DNA of 64,000 bases from Azolla caroliniana (taxonomy: Eukaryota > Polypodiophyta). This document shows, piece by piece, positions 1 through 12,144 of this stretch (position 1 is its first letter; every line of letters begins with the position of its first letter). Where the stretch lies: contig JBHGNT010000013.1 in assembly GCA_043228905.1 (NCBI GenBank), positions 6,324,001-6,388,000 of the forward strand, in the 5' to 3' direction. A program made the position numbers and the translations under genes. The notes below the pieces were generated by a model, which ran no database searches, was not told where the DNA came from, and saw nothing but the letters and a program-made list of their open reading frames with translations.

Positions 1-511
1 AACTTGAGCGGGACCACCAGAGCCACGGACCAGGGAGGACGTTCACGAATTTGTCGAAAAGACGACGATGTGGATGTTACAGTTGAGGAAACCAATGCCA
101 CATTTAAAAAAAACAAAGATTTTTATGCAAAGAATGGAGATAGAGGAGGATGCCTCCGACCCCAACATTCCACTGTATTGGGTGACATTTGCAAGAAGGC
201 CAGTGCCCCGGCCTAGCCCTGTCCAACATGGTGTGAGAAGAGAGAGAGAGAGGAGGGATTCTGATTATGTATGTATGTATGTATGTATGTATGTGGGTGG
301 GTGTGTGTGGATAGGTAGAAGAGTGGCTTTTGCTTCTGTGTGTTGTTGATTCCCTCTTGGAAGTGAAGGGAAGGGGAAGGGGAAGGAAAGCGTCTCTCTG
401 TTTCTCTCTGTGTGTGCACAACACAACACAACACAAGACTTCTTCCATCCACAACACAACACAAGACAAGACAAGACAAGAAAAGAAGAAGAAGAAGAAG
501 AAGAAGGAAGA
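1..511 (+). promoter_or_regulatory. Upstream region and 5' leader of the TRIC-like gene
   Basis: No coding gene is supported here. The stretch is dominated by simple repeats: seven ATGT units at 267-294, a purine run of GGGAA/GGGGAA blocks around 366-388, ACACA-rich repeats at 418-480, and a GAA tract at 481-507 ending just before the start codon. Such purine-rich and CT/GA-rich tracts are common in plant 5' leaders and core promoters, so promoter and leader function is inferred from position. No clear TATA box was found. The frame of the downstream gene stays open upstream from about 410, but that part encodes only low-complexity sequence and is unlikely to be protein. Confidence 0.4.
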
Positions 512-3500
512 ATGACAGGGTCTGCAGCAGTAGAAGACGCAGCAGGAGCTGCTTCTTCATCTTTATCTTCATCTTCATCTTCATCTTTATCTTTATCTTC
601 TTCTTCTCCTGCTCTTCAGCAGCAGCAGCCTCCTCCTTCTCTACAGCAGCGTTTCCAAGAGTTGCAAGTGAGCGTGAAGAGTGCTCTCCAAGGAGACGCT
701 CTCAACGCATGGCTGCGCCAACAGCCGGCGGCGGTGGAGGTGGGCGTGAGCATGGCTGTGAGCGCGGTCCAAGGTGCGGCCCTCGGGGGACTCATGGGTG
801 TGCTCGGTGGAGACCTCCGCAACTCCATGCCCACTCCCCCGTCTGCCGCCGCTGGATTGACCCCCGACGCCCTTTCCTCCCTTCAGCAAGCCCAGGTGTG
901 CGTGCGTGCGTGCTTGCATTTCCCTCCCCCCACAAGTCTTGACCTCTTTTTGTTTCTGTTTCTCGAATGGTAGGAATCCAAAATCTGAAAAAACCAGAGA
1001 ATTAGCACTCATTGTCAAATATCCATCAATGTGGATTGACATATATGTATTTGTAATGCAGTCATTTTGATCATCACGTAACAATGTTGAATATTAATAT
1101 AAATATTATAGACATAAAATACTAGTATGAAGCTAAGGAAACATCATAACTTAGTTTGTATCTGATGAATTGAATTGCTAAGGAAGGTTTTCAATAACCT
1201 GTGTTACTAGTTTCTTCTCTAATGCTTTTCTGTATATTGCATAAAGAAACAAATTCTAGGGATTGAAATTAAGGTTTAGATGGAAGTTTGTTAAGAGTAT
1301 GCTAATTTCTCGATATATAGCCATGAGTTCCAGACTCATGCATATACATAGGAATGTACTACTTTATACAGTATGCCTAATTACACAATACCTATCTTGA
1401 TCACAATGGAAAGATTAAAGTGTTTTTTTTTTTTTTTTTCCATCCACTCAATATAGGTTTATTGGAAGTGGAACATGGTAATATATGAACTTATGTGCAG
1501 ATTTAGGATGCTCAAACATTTAGTATATTTGCTCTTTCAATCTGTATCAATAAAAATTCCTTCTCTTATCCTTTTATGTGCATGCGATATAGTATTGATC
1601 TGGAAACTTCTATTACTTTTTTGCCTAGGCACTGACTGGAGGGCCATTGATTCAAGCAAGGAATTTCGCTGTAATGACAGGGGTGAATACTGGCATTTCG
1701 TGTGCTATGAAAAGGGCGAGAGGTGGTGTAGAGGATATCCAAACAAGGTGTGATTGTTAAGACATATGGGTTGCTATTTCATACTATATGTATTGGCTTT
1801 GTGGCCACAAATGAGAGGCAGTGCTATGCCCCATAGATTTCAAAGACCTGGTAGAAAATCATCCCTTCAGGATTTTGGACTGTCCCATTTGCCATCCTCA
1901 ATTATACATTGGCAGGCAATATATATCTATATAAAATCTTTTAAGTTACAGAACTACATCGTCATACAGTGAAAATATGTATTAAAATAGTAAGTTTCAG
2001 AATTCATCGAAAACAGGAATTTTAAATCCTTAGTGCTCATGGAATATCAAGTTTTTTAGAAGCTTAATAGTGTTAGTGGCAATAATCCCACTAAAGTTAT
2101 TACTAAAATATCAGGGGAGCAAACACCAAAATACTCCCAACTTTTTTGGGTATCCTCTAGAATATCCCTTCCTAATTTTATATGTACACCAATTTACCCC
2201 TATGTAGGGGCTAGTTTGGTGAAAGGGATATTTTTCTTTTTTTTCCCAAAAACAATAAAGGTGTAGGATACTGTTTGTATAAATTTTGTTTACAAAATGT
2301 CTAGGAACTAATAGTAAATTGTAGTGAGGGTGTAACTTCAATTATCCCGAAACTTGAATTTTTGGACAGCATGGCAGCAGCTTTCGGTTCGGGTGCTATC
2401 TTTACATTAGTTAGTGGAGTTGGGGGACAAAATCAGCTTTCAAATGCTGTCGTGACTGGTGTTTTCTTTGCAGCTGTCCAAGGTGGGCTGTTTAAGGTCA
2501 GTTTCGTATTCATTTCTTGTTAATAAAATGCATACACTCTCAATCTTACCTTAATAAAATGCATAGAGATTATGTAACTTACAGAATGCATACACACCGT
2601 CTTACCTTAATAAAATGCATAGAGATTATCTAACTTACTGAATGAAATACATACATGTTGTGTAACTTAATGAACTACATGCATATTGTGAAACTTAATA
2701 TATAAATTATATGCATTTCGCATTAACTTAATGAATAAAATGCATGCACATTTTGTTACCTAATGAAATAGTACACATTGTTCAACTTACTGACAGGAGT
2801 ACACACATTGTCTCAACTTCTTGAATGAAATACGTATACATTGTCTCACTTGATGAATGAAATGCATACAGATCATGTTAAGAACAATGTAATGTAATGT
2901 AACTAACAACTTGGAAAAATGTAACAGCTAGGTAAGCTTGCACAACCTCCTCCAGATGATGTCTATTATACAAATGCAAGGAGCATGTTGCAAGATCTTG
3001 GTCTTCAACGTTACGAGAAGAACTTCAAGAAAGGGCTGCTTACAGACAGCACATTACCCTTTCTGAATGACAGGTGTTTGCCCCAAATTCCATATTTTTT
3101 ATGATCAACAGCAAATTTACCCTAACGTTTTGTAGATTCACCCCAAGGATTCGCCTGGGTTTTCAAAGATTGGCAGAATATAGCTCTCTAGTAGCAGTGA
3201 GATATTCTAGTAAATATCCAGAAAGCAATGGGTATTGGGTGGTTTTTTTCCTTTTCTATGCTGGTTGTTGTCTTTAAAAATAACTAGAATATAGCCGTCT
3301 CTTGTAAAATATTAGATTGTCTCAGGTCAAAAGGGTATCCTGGTTAGTTGTGACCTGGCATCTTTCGTATTCAAGCAGCCTTTTTGCTGAACAGAGAAGG
3401 CGTTTATTCATGTTTTGGCTTCTTAAATCTTTGCTGCAGTGCATTGCAAGAGGTTAAAGTTCCGCCTGGACCAAGGCTCCTCATCCTGGATTTTGTTAAG

Positions 3501-3898
3501 AGGTGAGTTACTAGTAATGATTATAATTCATGAATCAGTCATCAGTGAAGTTGTAATGATTTTTAATATATCAATTGATCATTGTTAACATCCTAGTGAT
3601 TTTAATGTGGCGATCATCGATGTCATTGTCATGATTTTAATTTTTTGTTAATCGTATATTTGTAACAATTTTCGTTTGTCATTCATCAATAACATTGTAA
3701 TGATTAAATTTGTCATTCATTCATAACATTTGAGGAGAGGAAATGAAAATGCTACAAATTAATGCTTCAAAAAGTCCAAACTGATCAATATATAAGAGCT
3801 AATGTTATATATTCTGCAATTTTTATAAAGTTTGAATTTCTCTTTTAAACTATTGTTACTGGGTGGCATGCAGGAGGAATACACGAACCACCGAGTAA
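512..3898 (+). CDS. TRIC: TRIC/HP30-like Tim17-SAM organelle import protein, six exons
   Basis: Inferred exons are 512-895, 1629-1747, 2370-2496, 2928-3073, 3440-3502 and 3874-3898. All five introns are GT-AG and the phases join, giving 287 codons. Exon 1 encodes a Ser-rich and Gln-rich N-terminus, then the start of a Tim17/22/23-type region (about residues 70-210) with glycine-rich helices such as GALMGVLGG-like and NFAVMTGVNTGISCAMKR. Exons 4-5 encode a SAM domain (about 218-280) containing MLQDLGLQRYEKNFKKGLL and a PGPRLLILDFV end. Tim17 plus C-terminal SAM is the architecture of Arabidopsis TRIC1/TRIC2 (HP30-1/HP30-2), inner-membrane proteins linked to mitochondrial tRNA import and to chloroplast import. 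The length is close to that family (about 260). The start at 512 is chosen because upstream sequence is low complexity. The exact target organelle cannot be told from sequence. Confidence 0.88.
2522..2880. repeat. Degenerate tandem repeat in intron 3 of the TRIC-like gene
   Basis: About a dozen imperfect units of roughly 27-33 bp follow one another, each built on a core like AATGAAATGCATACACATTGT followed by AACTTA. Units differ by substitutions and small indels. They fill most of the intron between the exon ending at 2496 and that starting at 2928. No function is implied. Confidence 0.7.
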
Positions 3899-6800
3899 CC
3901 TGAACTCTCTCAAGGCTTTGTTTTTATTGTTCTTTCGAGATCTTGACGCCAGATTATATCATTTTTATCAGAATAGTTTTTATTTTAGGAAAAATGAGGA
4001 TTTCGACAATGATAATACAACACACCAGGGAGAGCATTTTCAACTTCCATTTCACATTCCATTAACTCTTGGAAATGAAATAGGAGAAGAAGAATAACGT
4101 GTGGGTAGAATTCTGTAATTATGAATGCTTGTGTTGTGTATTGTAATGACAAGAGTTAAGAGTATTAGAACTTCAAAAAATGTAAGTGAACTGCAGAATG
4201 TAAAAGCTTATCTGACAGACATGTTAAACCAACAATACTACTGTGATCAATGGTAAGAGTACATTTATGTGTTTGTGGTAGTCTGTACTATATATTTTTG
4301 TTCTCAGAAACGGATGCCAAATAGAAGTGGGATTGATTAATTGGTGTATTTTTCATTCATCATATACCAGTAACAGACGATCACATGATCATTTTATGTT
4401 TGTATGCAATATAAAGAAAGGGATAACATGTAATCAGTTGTAGGGAAAAATAATAAATCAGTGAATTATGTGCAGGTAAGCCTGAATCACATGTCTCCAT
4501 TTTCTTCATTTTGTCAGTAATACATGAAATCAGAATGGATCAAATGCTTATCCAATCTGATTAGAACCTCTTCAGTTTGTTTATCTTGTCCTACAATTGA
4601 GCACTTCAAAAGGTATTTATCTTAATGAGTTTATCACCCTTCTCCCTTCTTCTGCCCATTGTGATGATGGGCAGCTGGTCCTTTGGATTATGTTAGACAT
4701 TTAATCACTCCCCCTTGTTCCGTAGAGGACCAGTATGCTGCATAGTAAATTTATCGGGGTCTCTGGGCGTCCTTTGCAAAGCTCTTGCCAAGATGGTCAC
4801 ATTTCTCTCCTTGAAATCCACTCCGGCACTGGCTGGTTTGAGTCTGCATGTTATGCATGCCTAATTACTTTGTACGTGTATGTGTGCATGCATTTACAAG
4901 ATCGAGAATACACATACTCTGTAACCGAGGTACTGAGAGCACACAAATAATCAAATGGTCAAGGATAACTATAGCTTAATCAACCAAATATCTCGATTAA
5001 TTTACCTCATGATTAGAAAATTATGCATTGAATTCTCTGAAAGACATCTTGCCTTCCAAATTGGAATTGTAATTGATAAGATGATTAAATCTTGTAATCA
5101 GTGAAACCCATTTCTCATTGCATATTGACCTCAAAAACCTTGCATACTCTTCTTTTAGCTTATTATGAGGTAAATCTTAATTTTCATATGAACATGAGCC
5201 TAGCTTTGACCAAACATGGGCAAGTAGTATTTGAAAACGAGTATTAAGTCTACTTGATTATTTCCAACACATGTATGTGTATATAGTGGTGTTTTCTCAC
5301 ATAATTTGCAAAAACAATTGCTTTCTTTAAAGATTGCAATGGACCTTTTTCCATGTGATTTTAATAGACTCTAATTTGGTTTAGGTTTAGGTAGAGTATA
5401 GTTTTGTTGCTTCCCAATGGATGAAAATCCACAAATTTCTTGTGCCTTAACTGCATTTTGGATGTTTGATTGTGTAAAAGTGTTTTCTCTTTCATCAATT
5501 TATGGAAAATATTTCTCATAGAGCGATCTAAAAGACAATTGTTGAAATTTGTTGAATAGGGAAACCAAATATGAGTAGCTTCTTTGAAGCATAATTTGAA
5601 CTCGAGACTTGAATATATCTATAATAAGACTAACTCAAATGCAATTGCTATATGATGAGTGATGTAGATTTTGATGCAATCAGATGTTAGTTCATCCCAT
5701 GTAGCCTTGAGTAAATAAATTACTATCTCTCTTTACTCTTACATTCAACTTCAACTTACGTTTAGTTTGGCAAGCATGAAATAACTAGAGTCCACTCTAT
5801 TCCAATAAATCAAAAGTTATTATTATGATACCTTGAAACTTTATCGTCTTCACTAAAAAAGCAGTTGCGGCTCTTTATTAGCATTGCTTTTGAAAGGGCA
5901 ACATTAAAGTTTTTTTCATCTTGCATTGTGGTATATGTGGCAACATTAAAGTTGTCATATTTTTTAAGAGCATTGAGGTATGTGTGCATTATATCAACCT
6001 AAATTAAAGATCTTTCTATAAAATACTCCACGTTAAGCCGATTGCTTAGAATGGATTCAACCATCTTTACTTGCAAAGCAAAAGCTTTACCGATTAGCTT
6101 TATAAATTTCAAATTTACAATTTCCATAGGTAGGCATATTAATGAATACCTACTTATGGCAGAAATTTATAAAGCATATTGGTTAAGCTTTTGCTTTGCA
6201 AGTAAAGATGGTTATAATGTCTTATCCTCACCATGTAAAGTGATCCAAAACATAGGGGGATGGCCTTTGGCCTCTTTAGAAAACCACACGTTGATAGCTA
6301 AACTTTTCATTCTAGAATAAGTTTCTATATTAAGCTATGGAAATTGCATGGTTGGCATGAATCATGGAGAGTAAAAAAATTGTTGCTATTTGAAAGAAGA
6401 ATCCAATTAATATTTGAAAGAAGACAAAAAATCATAATACTATGGGACATGTTGCATTCCAACCCTTATTTCATGGTGGTTATTCGTTGGGACCAAAGGT
6501 TTTTGAATTTTGAAAATCCTATTATTCGCTTGACAAGTGATTCTAGACACTATATCAATGTGATATAGAAAGCATACCAATGTCACAGTACAGGATATGA
6601 ATGATAGGAGTTGCTATAGTTTCAAAGGAGCCTTCTTCACATACTAACGATGAAAGGTTTGACAAATTTATAGTTTATGAAATCTTAAATGCATAGAAAG
6701 TTAGGGCTAATCCCTCAATTAGTTGATGTTAGTTGGCAACTTATCTTTGTTGAATATTACTCATAATTACTTATTTTATTGTAGAATAAGGATAATTGTT

Positions 6801-8757
6801 TGAAAAAATTGTTCATAGGAATAGCAATAATTTTTCTAAATCCTCGAAATATAGCCATTCTAGGAATCCCAAGGATCAATATAAAATAATAGTGTAAGTT
6901 CAAAACATATGAAGGGTGGATATTATATAGCTTGTCACTAGGATCAAATTGATCTTATACTCTTTTATGATTATGCTACGTAAAGGAACTTTGTTTTCCT
7001 TGGAGAGTTATCTTCGGAGTTGTTATTCTTTGATGGAGATGAAGCGCGAGCTTGATTGTCGTTACCTACATTAACAATATTTCTAAATGTAAGAATACCA
7101 CATGAAAAATTTCTTCACACACCATCTTTATTATGACTAGTTGTTTCCATACCACCATGTTGATTCAATATCACTCTTTGAAGTCCATTTAACAAAGAGT
7201 TCTTGTAAAACAATCATAGAAGATCAAAATCATTAGGAAAATCTTATAATTTCACATTAACTATTTAAGTTCAAGATTCCAAAATCTACACATTGTGTGT
7301 TAAGGTCTATCCAAATTGCTCATTGAGATTCTCGTTGTTGAGATTCTATCAACTCAAGTAGATATTGTATGAGGGTATGTTCAGGCCATATAGTGACACC
7401 AATTCAAGTGATCAAGATATGTAGAATTGAATGTTTAGAAGCTACCATCTCAACTACTTCTAGGAGAAGTTTATTAAATGTTTGTGAATTGCAAAAACTA
7501 AAACAACCTATATATAGAATTACAACACACATAGTAAAAAAAGTATCGACACATGTTAAAACATTAGGAAAACCTAAAATGTCGAGCATATAAGGGCATA
7601 TATTTCTCGTTTCTTATTCATGTATATGGTTTATGTTTCGAAGTAAATTTAATCACGTTTCAATTCTCTTTCTTTGCTTTAGCTAGCCATGTTATTGTTT
7701 TCAACTTGTGCAAAATAAATTCTATAGCCATATTTTTAATGCGCATGACTGTAAACTAAAATAAGAGTATGTTATTTTTATTGGGATTGTAATCCTTGAA
7801 CGATAGTTCTCCCAAATTCTGCTCCATTTGGTTGCCATTCCTCATTTTTGTAATAGCATTCATTGCTTGAGGGTTGAATTCACAATGGAAGTGCATGATT
7901 TTCCATTGCACAATCATGTTTACATACTCAAATATAATGATTTTATGACGAAACATTATATCTAAATTAAAAAGAGGACCAGCTTAGAGGGATGTTTAAA
8001 GTTTTTTGTATGATGTGTACTAGTTATGCTTTCACTATGTGCTTTAGCATGTAATTTCCTTATTCATTATCATTTTATGCAAATCATGCTATATTTATCA
8101 ATAAATAACATAATGTCAAAATTAGCCCATAATAAATCACTCTAATGAAAAAGAAATATAAAAGTTCCTTGGTAGTTAGTATAGTGCTTAGATTATCATA
8201 CTTAAGAGCCGTTCAATCTTGAGTATAATACCTCACAAACCACTCAAAAGGGCACCTACTATGTTTATGTGCTCATGTAATGGACATGCATGCATGGTAT
8301 TCTGTTTTGAGAAGTAGTGTAGTATAGAAGTCACTAAGCAACTAAGACCTCAAATTCCATCATGCCACCTTCGCAAATGAGATATGTACCTACTACCAAG
8401 TTTGTAATCTTGTACATGAGAGGAATCACATTCTCCCATGAAACAATGTTACAAGTGGAATCCAAATACCTATAACATTATCTAGTAGTCTTCCTTGGTC
8501 AAATATACATAGCTATTCCATCATGCCACCTTCACTACACTTTAGTAAAGCTCATCATATGTGTGTATGGCATGTCATGATCACATAACTACACTACCCT
8601 AGTCATAAAAAATGTATTACTCACACTTATGCAGGAGAGTGTGTATGAGGACCCCTAGGTTACTAGTGTACCACATGATTCCGAGGTATGACACCCTTAC
8701 GTTGCTAATGTCCCCTAGACATAAAAAAGGAGAATATGTAAGTAAAACAAGACTTAC
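3899..8757. other. AT-rich intergenic spacer, no gene recognised
   Basis: This stretch runs from the TRIC-like stop codon to the end of the recognised DUF688 exon. It probably holds the 3' UTR of the first gene and, at the right side, further exons or the 3' UTR of the minus-strand DUF688 gene beyond the GTAAGT donor at 8757-8751. Open frames are short and lack family motifs. The one clear structure is the foldback at 6059-6213. No LTR, tRNA or conserved coding block was recognised elsewhere. Confidence 0.5.
6059..6213. repeat. Long foldback (52-bp inverted repeat), MITE-like or hairpin precursor
   Basis: Positions 6059-6110 and 6162-6213 are reverse complements over 52 bases with 4 mismatches. 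The 51-base interval holds a second shorter palindrome (CCATAGGTAGG near 6124 against CCTACTTATGG near 6149), so transcription from either strand would give one extended hairpin. No target-site duplication or transposase was found. It could be a foldback MITE, a young inverted duplication or a small-RNA precursor; the sequence alone does not decide. A 92-codon open frame across it is a by-product. Confidence 0.75.
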
Positions 8758-10518
8758 AAAAATATGTATGTTATCCTTGATTTTGTGTTTCTTATTCCAA
8801 GAAGGCATCACCATATCCTTGACCTTGTGTTGCGTGTTGTTACGTGCCAACACCACATCTCTTGTAGCACTAGGAACTTTTGGGTCTCCATTTTTCAACT
8901 TCGTCTTGGTATTCTTTGACTTAGTCTTGACATTCTCCAATTCAGGTTCATCTCCTAAGCAATAGTATGGGCTCTTGGCCACAATTGATTGATCTAGATC
9001 TCTTTCTGGGTCTACATGCCAACAAGGTGCACATATATGCTTAACACTTCCAAATCCAATTGAAGATTCACTTCTATTTTCATGCTTAATGTGCTCATCT
9101 TGGATTGGACTCGCACTTGACAAACTTGTCTCATTTTCACATTTGTGCTCACTCAGTTCGGATGTAAAACTGAAAGGAGTTTCATGTTCACATGATTTGG
9201 GCACTAGAGAACTACTAGGAGTGTCATTTTGACATGATATCGCATGTTCATGATAGTTGACAACATGACATACATTTGGAGAAGTTAGATTGGCATTTTC
9301 AAACGAGTGCTCACCTGAGTGATCAATAGGATACACACTCGAGGCCGAGATGACTGTTGGTGCATTAATGGCAAGTCGAGAAGTCAATGTAGCGGGGGGT
9401 GTGGGTAGAGTAGTGCTCAAAGATTCATGTATAACTCTTTCACCCTTATGTTGGTTGTAAAGGTAGGTCGCCAACGTGGGTGACCACATTTCAGCTTGGC
9501 CCCCAGAATTATAAGAATGCTTTGTTCTCCTTGACCTAACTAACAAGGTGGCCATGCTCTTCTTCCATTTAATGAGGCCAATTAATACTATTCTCATCCT
9601 TGCTTTAGAATTCAATAGGCTTTGGCTCCCACTTTTGCTCACTAAATGAGTTCTTTTGCTGTTATTACTCTTTACATCAACACTCATGTTTGGGCTAAAC
9701 CCTAAAATCCAAGGGGAGGGCGGGGCATCCAAGAGAGACAAGATCCGATCATCATATTGCACACACTCTTCTTCTCCTTCTCCTTCTCCTTCTTCTTCAA
9801 TGCACTCTCCATGGACATCCATTAAAGCACCATCTAGCACATTGCTTTTTTGGGAAACCTTTGATTTATGTAAGAGTTTCCCAAAAGAGGAACCTTCCAC
9901 AAGTGTATGGTTGTCTTTACTATTATAAGTGCCATCACCATCATCATCATTCATGCATTCATGATGATTAAACCTTGCTGCTCTAATTCTTCTTCTAACT
10001 GGGGTATACCTAAGATGGTGAGTTTGATGATGATTATTAAACTCAAGCATGGGTGGCAACCTAAGGGACATGTGACGCTTAGTATTCTTCATGTCTACCA
10101 TATTAGATTCCTTACACAACATGGGCTCTCTAGGATCAATACTGCTAGAATCATCATCATCATCATCATTATTGCTATGAATGGAAGGATGAGCAAAATA
10201 ATGATGATGATGATGGTGGTGAGGAGTAGGTCTGGGCTTCCCTGGGGTTTCTTCCCAATTGAATGGCACACTGCTGGAAGCCATATTATAGCTACTACTC
10301 ACAATATCATCATCATCATATCTATAAATGCCTTCCCTAGCATCCGGATGTGAGGTTAATACTAATGGGTCGGGGGAATTATTATATATTCCCCGCAAGA
10401 TTCTTCCATGAGTATGAATACTCTTCCCCCATGGTGCAGATGCCTGCAGGGTATATACTGTATCCTCATGAACATAAGATCCCATTGAGCCTACTTGTTG
10501 TACATTAGAAGTAGTCAC
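8758..10518 (-). CDS. DUF688-type plant protein, first exon
   Basis: A long uninterrupted minus-strand frame starts at ATG 10518 and encodes at least 587 residues. Residues 84-97 read VPFNWEETPGKPRP, the signature of plant DUF688 proteins, followed by a histidine run (about 100-107). A second conserved-looking block around residues 300-345 is basic (ARMRIVLIGLIKWKKSMATL). Asp/Ser-rich stretches lie between, so much of the protein is probably disordered. The frame stays open to 8617, but a strong GTAAGT donor (minus strand, 8757-8752) follows residue 587, and the extra residues look intronic; I end the exon at 8758. Later exons were not located. DUF688 has no established biochemical role, so no function is given. 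Confidence 0.8.
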
Positions 10519-11398
10519 GGATGATTGATTGAGAAACGATTAAATAAGGAGAGAGACAGAGAGTGTGCATGTGTGGGGATATGCAATTATTCTACTGAAG
10601 AGGAGCTGAACTCAGTCATGTTATGTTGTGATGATGGAAATCATTCATTATATGGATGGATTGGATTGGATTGGATTGGATAGCAGGGTGTGCAATAAAT
10701 TAGGAGAGGGGTAAATTAAGAGTAGATTAGAGAGATGATTGAGATGGTTAACTGAAATAAATTGTGATGTAGTGAACTATACTGCAACCAAATCCCCTGT
10801 TTTTTTTCTTGTTGAAAAATGTCCTGCTTTCTTTGCTTGCCTTTTTGTGGGGGGTGGGGTGGGGTGGGGTGGGGTGTGTATTTGTAATGAGAACATAAAA
10901 TGATAAGAGTAAAGAAGAGAAGAGGGAGAGCTCAAAGACCACATCTTAAAGGGGGCCCCAATCTCTCTCTCTCTCTCTCTCTCTTTGTAAATCTATGTTT
11001 CATATAAAAACAATATGAGAATACAACCCTTCCTGTCTTCGTTACTTCATTCGTAGTGATACGACAAGGGAAACCATCTCAATAGTATAGTAATACTAGA
11101 ACTTAGAAGATGACATAACTCTACCTCCTCTCGGGACAATGTCCCTGTATATATGTAACATAGTTGCGAAAATTGCCAAATCAACTTCCCTTCATCCTAA
11201 AGAGTTGTTGCCCTACCCCATGAAGTCCATCAAACAAGAATCCATTTTTCATGGTTCAATTAAACCAAATCCCCAACATCTAAGGTAGTCAAACACGACC
11301 TTATTCGATGGTGCGAGCATACATTTTTCTTGTTATGTATGCCCAAAATATTCTACTAGCACTACATCTTGGGTTCGAAACCCAATGTTTTCACCTCT
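10519..11398. promoter_or_regulatory. Upstream region of the DUF688 gene, simple-repeat rich
   Basis: This region lies upstream of the minus-strand start at 10518. It contains a GA-rich leader (10549-10563), four TGGAT/GGATT pentamers (about 10656-10681), a G-rich tract at 10849-10874 and a CT run at about 10961-10984. No coding sequence was recognised. A promoter role is inferred from position. Confidence 0.45.
10849..10874 (+). promoter_or_regulatory. G-quadruplex-forming tract upstream of the DUF688 gene
   Basis: Five runs of four or more G are separated by single T residues on the plus strand (G6 T G4 T G4 T G4 T G4). This satisfies the usual G-quadruplex rule with one-base loops, which favour very stable structures. 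It lies about 330 bp upstream of the start codon, on the template strand of that gene. Any regulatory effect is inference. Confidence 0.6.
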
Positions 11399-11580
11399 TT
11401 ATTACTTCATAGATTCAATCACTTATTTGACTAAATGCCACTATGGAATGCAGGGGTTGAACCTCGCTATTACTTCATAGATATCACTTATTTGACTAGA
11501 TGCCATTGTGGAATATGGAGTTAAACCCATGATCACCTAGTGTCCATTGGGCAACCTTACCAAACTGAGCTACATCCATC
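11399..11580 (-). mobile_element. tRNA-derived SINE-like element
   Basis: On the minus strand 11574-11555 reads TGTAGCTCAGTTTGGTAAGG, a good Pol III A box, and 11529-11517 reads TGGGTTTAACTCC, a B-box-like element. Further down, a copy of about 65 bp (11399-11465 against 11470-11530) duplicates the region containing the B-box-like motif. A 30-base head (ATTGGGCAACCTTACCAA core in plus orientation) is shared with 56568-56602. A CT tract (11581-11606) flanks it. Family and ends are uncertain. Confidence 0.5.
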
Positions 11581-11690
11581 TGGGCTCTCTCTCTCTCTCT
11601 CTCTCTTTGGTAAAAGCACACAATTATATTATTTGTATGTAAAATCCACTTAGTTACAACACTTCTTAGTCTCCTCTATCTATCATATGC

Positions 11691-12109
11691 CTATGTAGGG
11701 AGAGGGACGTTCTGTAATGCTACTAAAAAACCTGAATATGCATTTGAGGAAATAATCCCCACATGCTCTAACATCCAAAACTTCCACATGAGAATACCTT
11801 TAAGCTTCTTTATATAAGATTTCACCCCATGTCTATTATCAAACATGAAAGCATTACGCATATTCCAATTGTGTTGTAGACCCCAATAACGTAAAAATTG
11901 GAACAATATCTCCATCTCATCATTTGATCCATTTAGAACATATTGAGAAAAAAACCATTGTTGAGATCTCAAACGACAACGGGTTAAAACTTGCCAAATG
12001 TCCGATAAGTACTTCCAAATGGTACACACTATACGACATTTAATGAACCTATGTGTACTATCCTCCAATGGAACGGTGCAAAAGAAACAAGTGCCAAACC
12101 CTAGTCCTC

Positions 12110-12110
<1 letters not shown>
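11691..12110 (-). pseudogene. LINE-type reverse-transcriptase C-terminal remnant (zf-RVT)
   Basis: The open minus-strand frame begins at a CT microsatellite (about 12113-12142) and encodes a CFFC...H...C cluster followed by TIWKYLSDIW, then Trp/Phe-rich sequence to a stop at 11691. A CxxC, then His and Cys followed by a VW/IW motif is typical of the zf-RVT module at the end of plant LINE ORF2 proteins. The catalytic RT and endonuclease parts are absent, so this is a 5'-truncated or decayed copy. Confidence 0.55.

Positions 12111-12142
<32 letters not shown>

Positions 12143-12144
<2 letters not shown>

Noticed and set aside
410-511. Upstream extension of the TRIC-like coding frame
   Set aside because: The extra residues derive from ACACA and GAA repeats and are not protein-like; ATG 512 is followed by recognisable family sequence.
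6042-6320. 92-codon open frame on the plus strand
   Set aside because: It spans both arms of the foldback at 6059-6213 and has no coding signature; the frame is a by-product of the inverted repeat.
8617-8757. Continuation of the DUF688 frame to 8617
   Set aside because: A GTAAGT donor begins at 8757 (minus strand), and the extra residues are hydrophobic and unlike the preceding protein.
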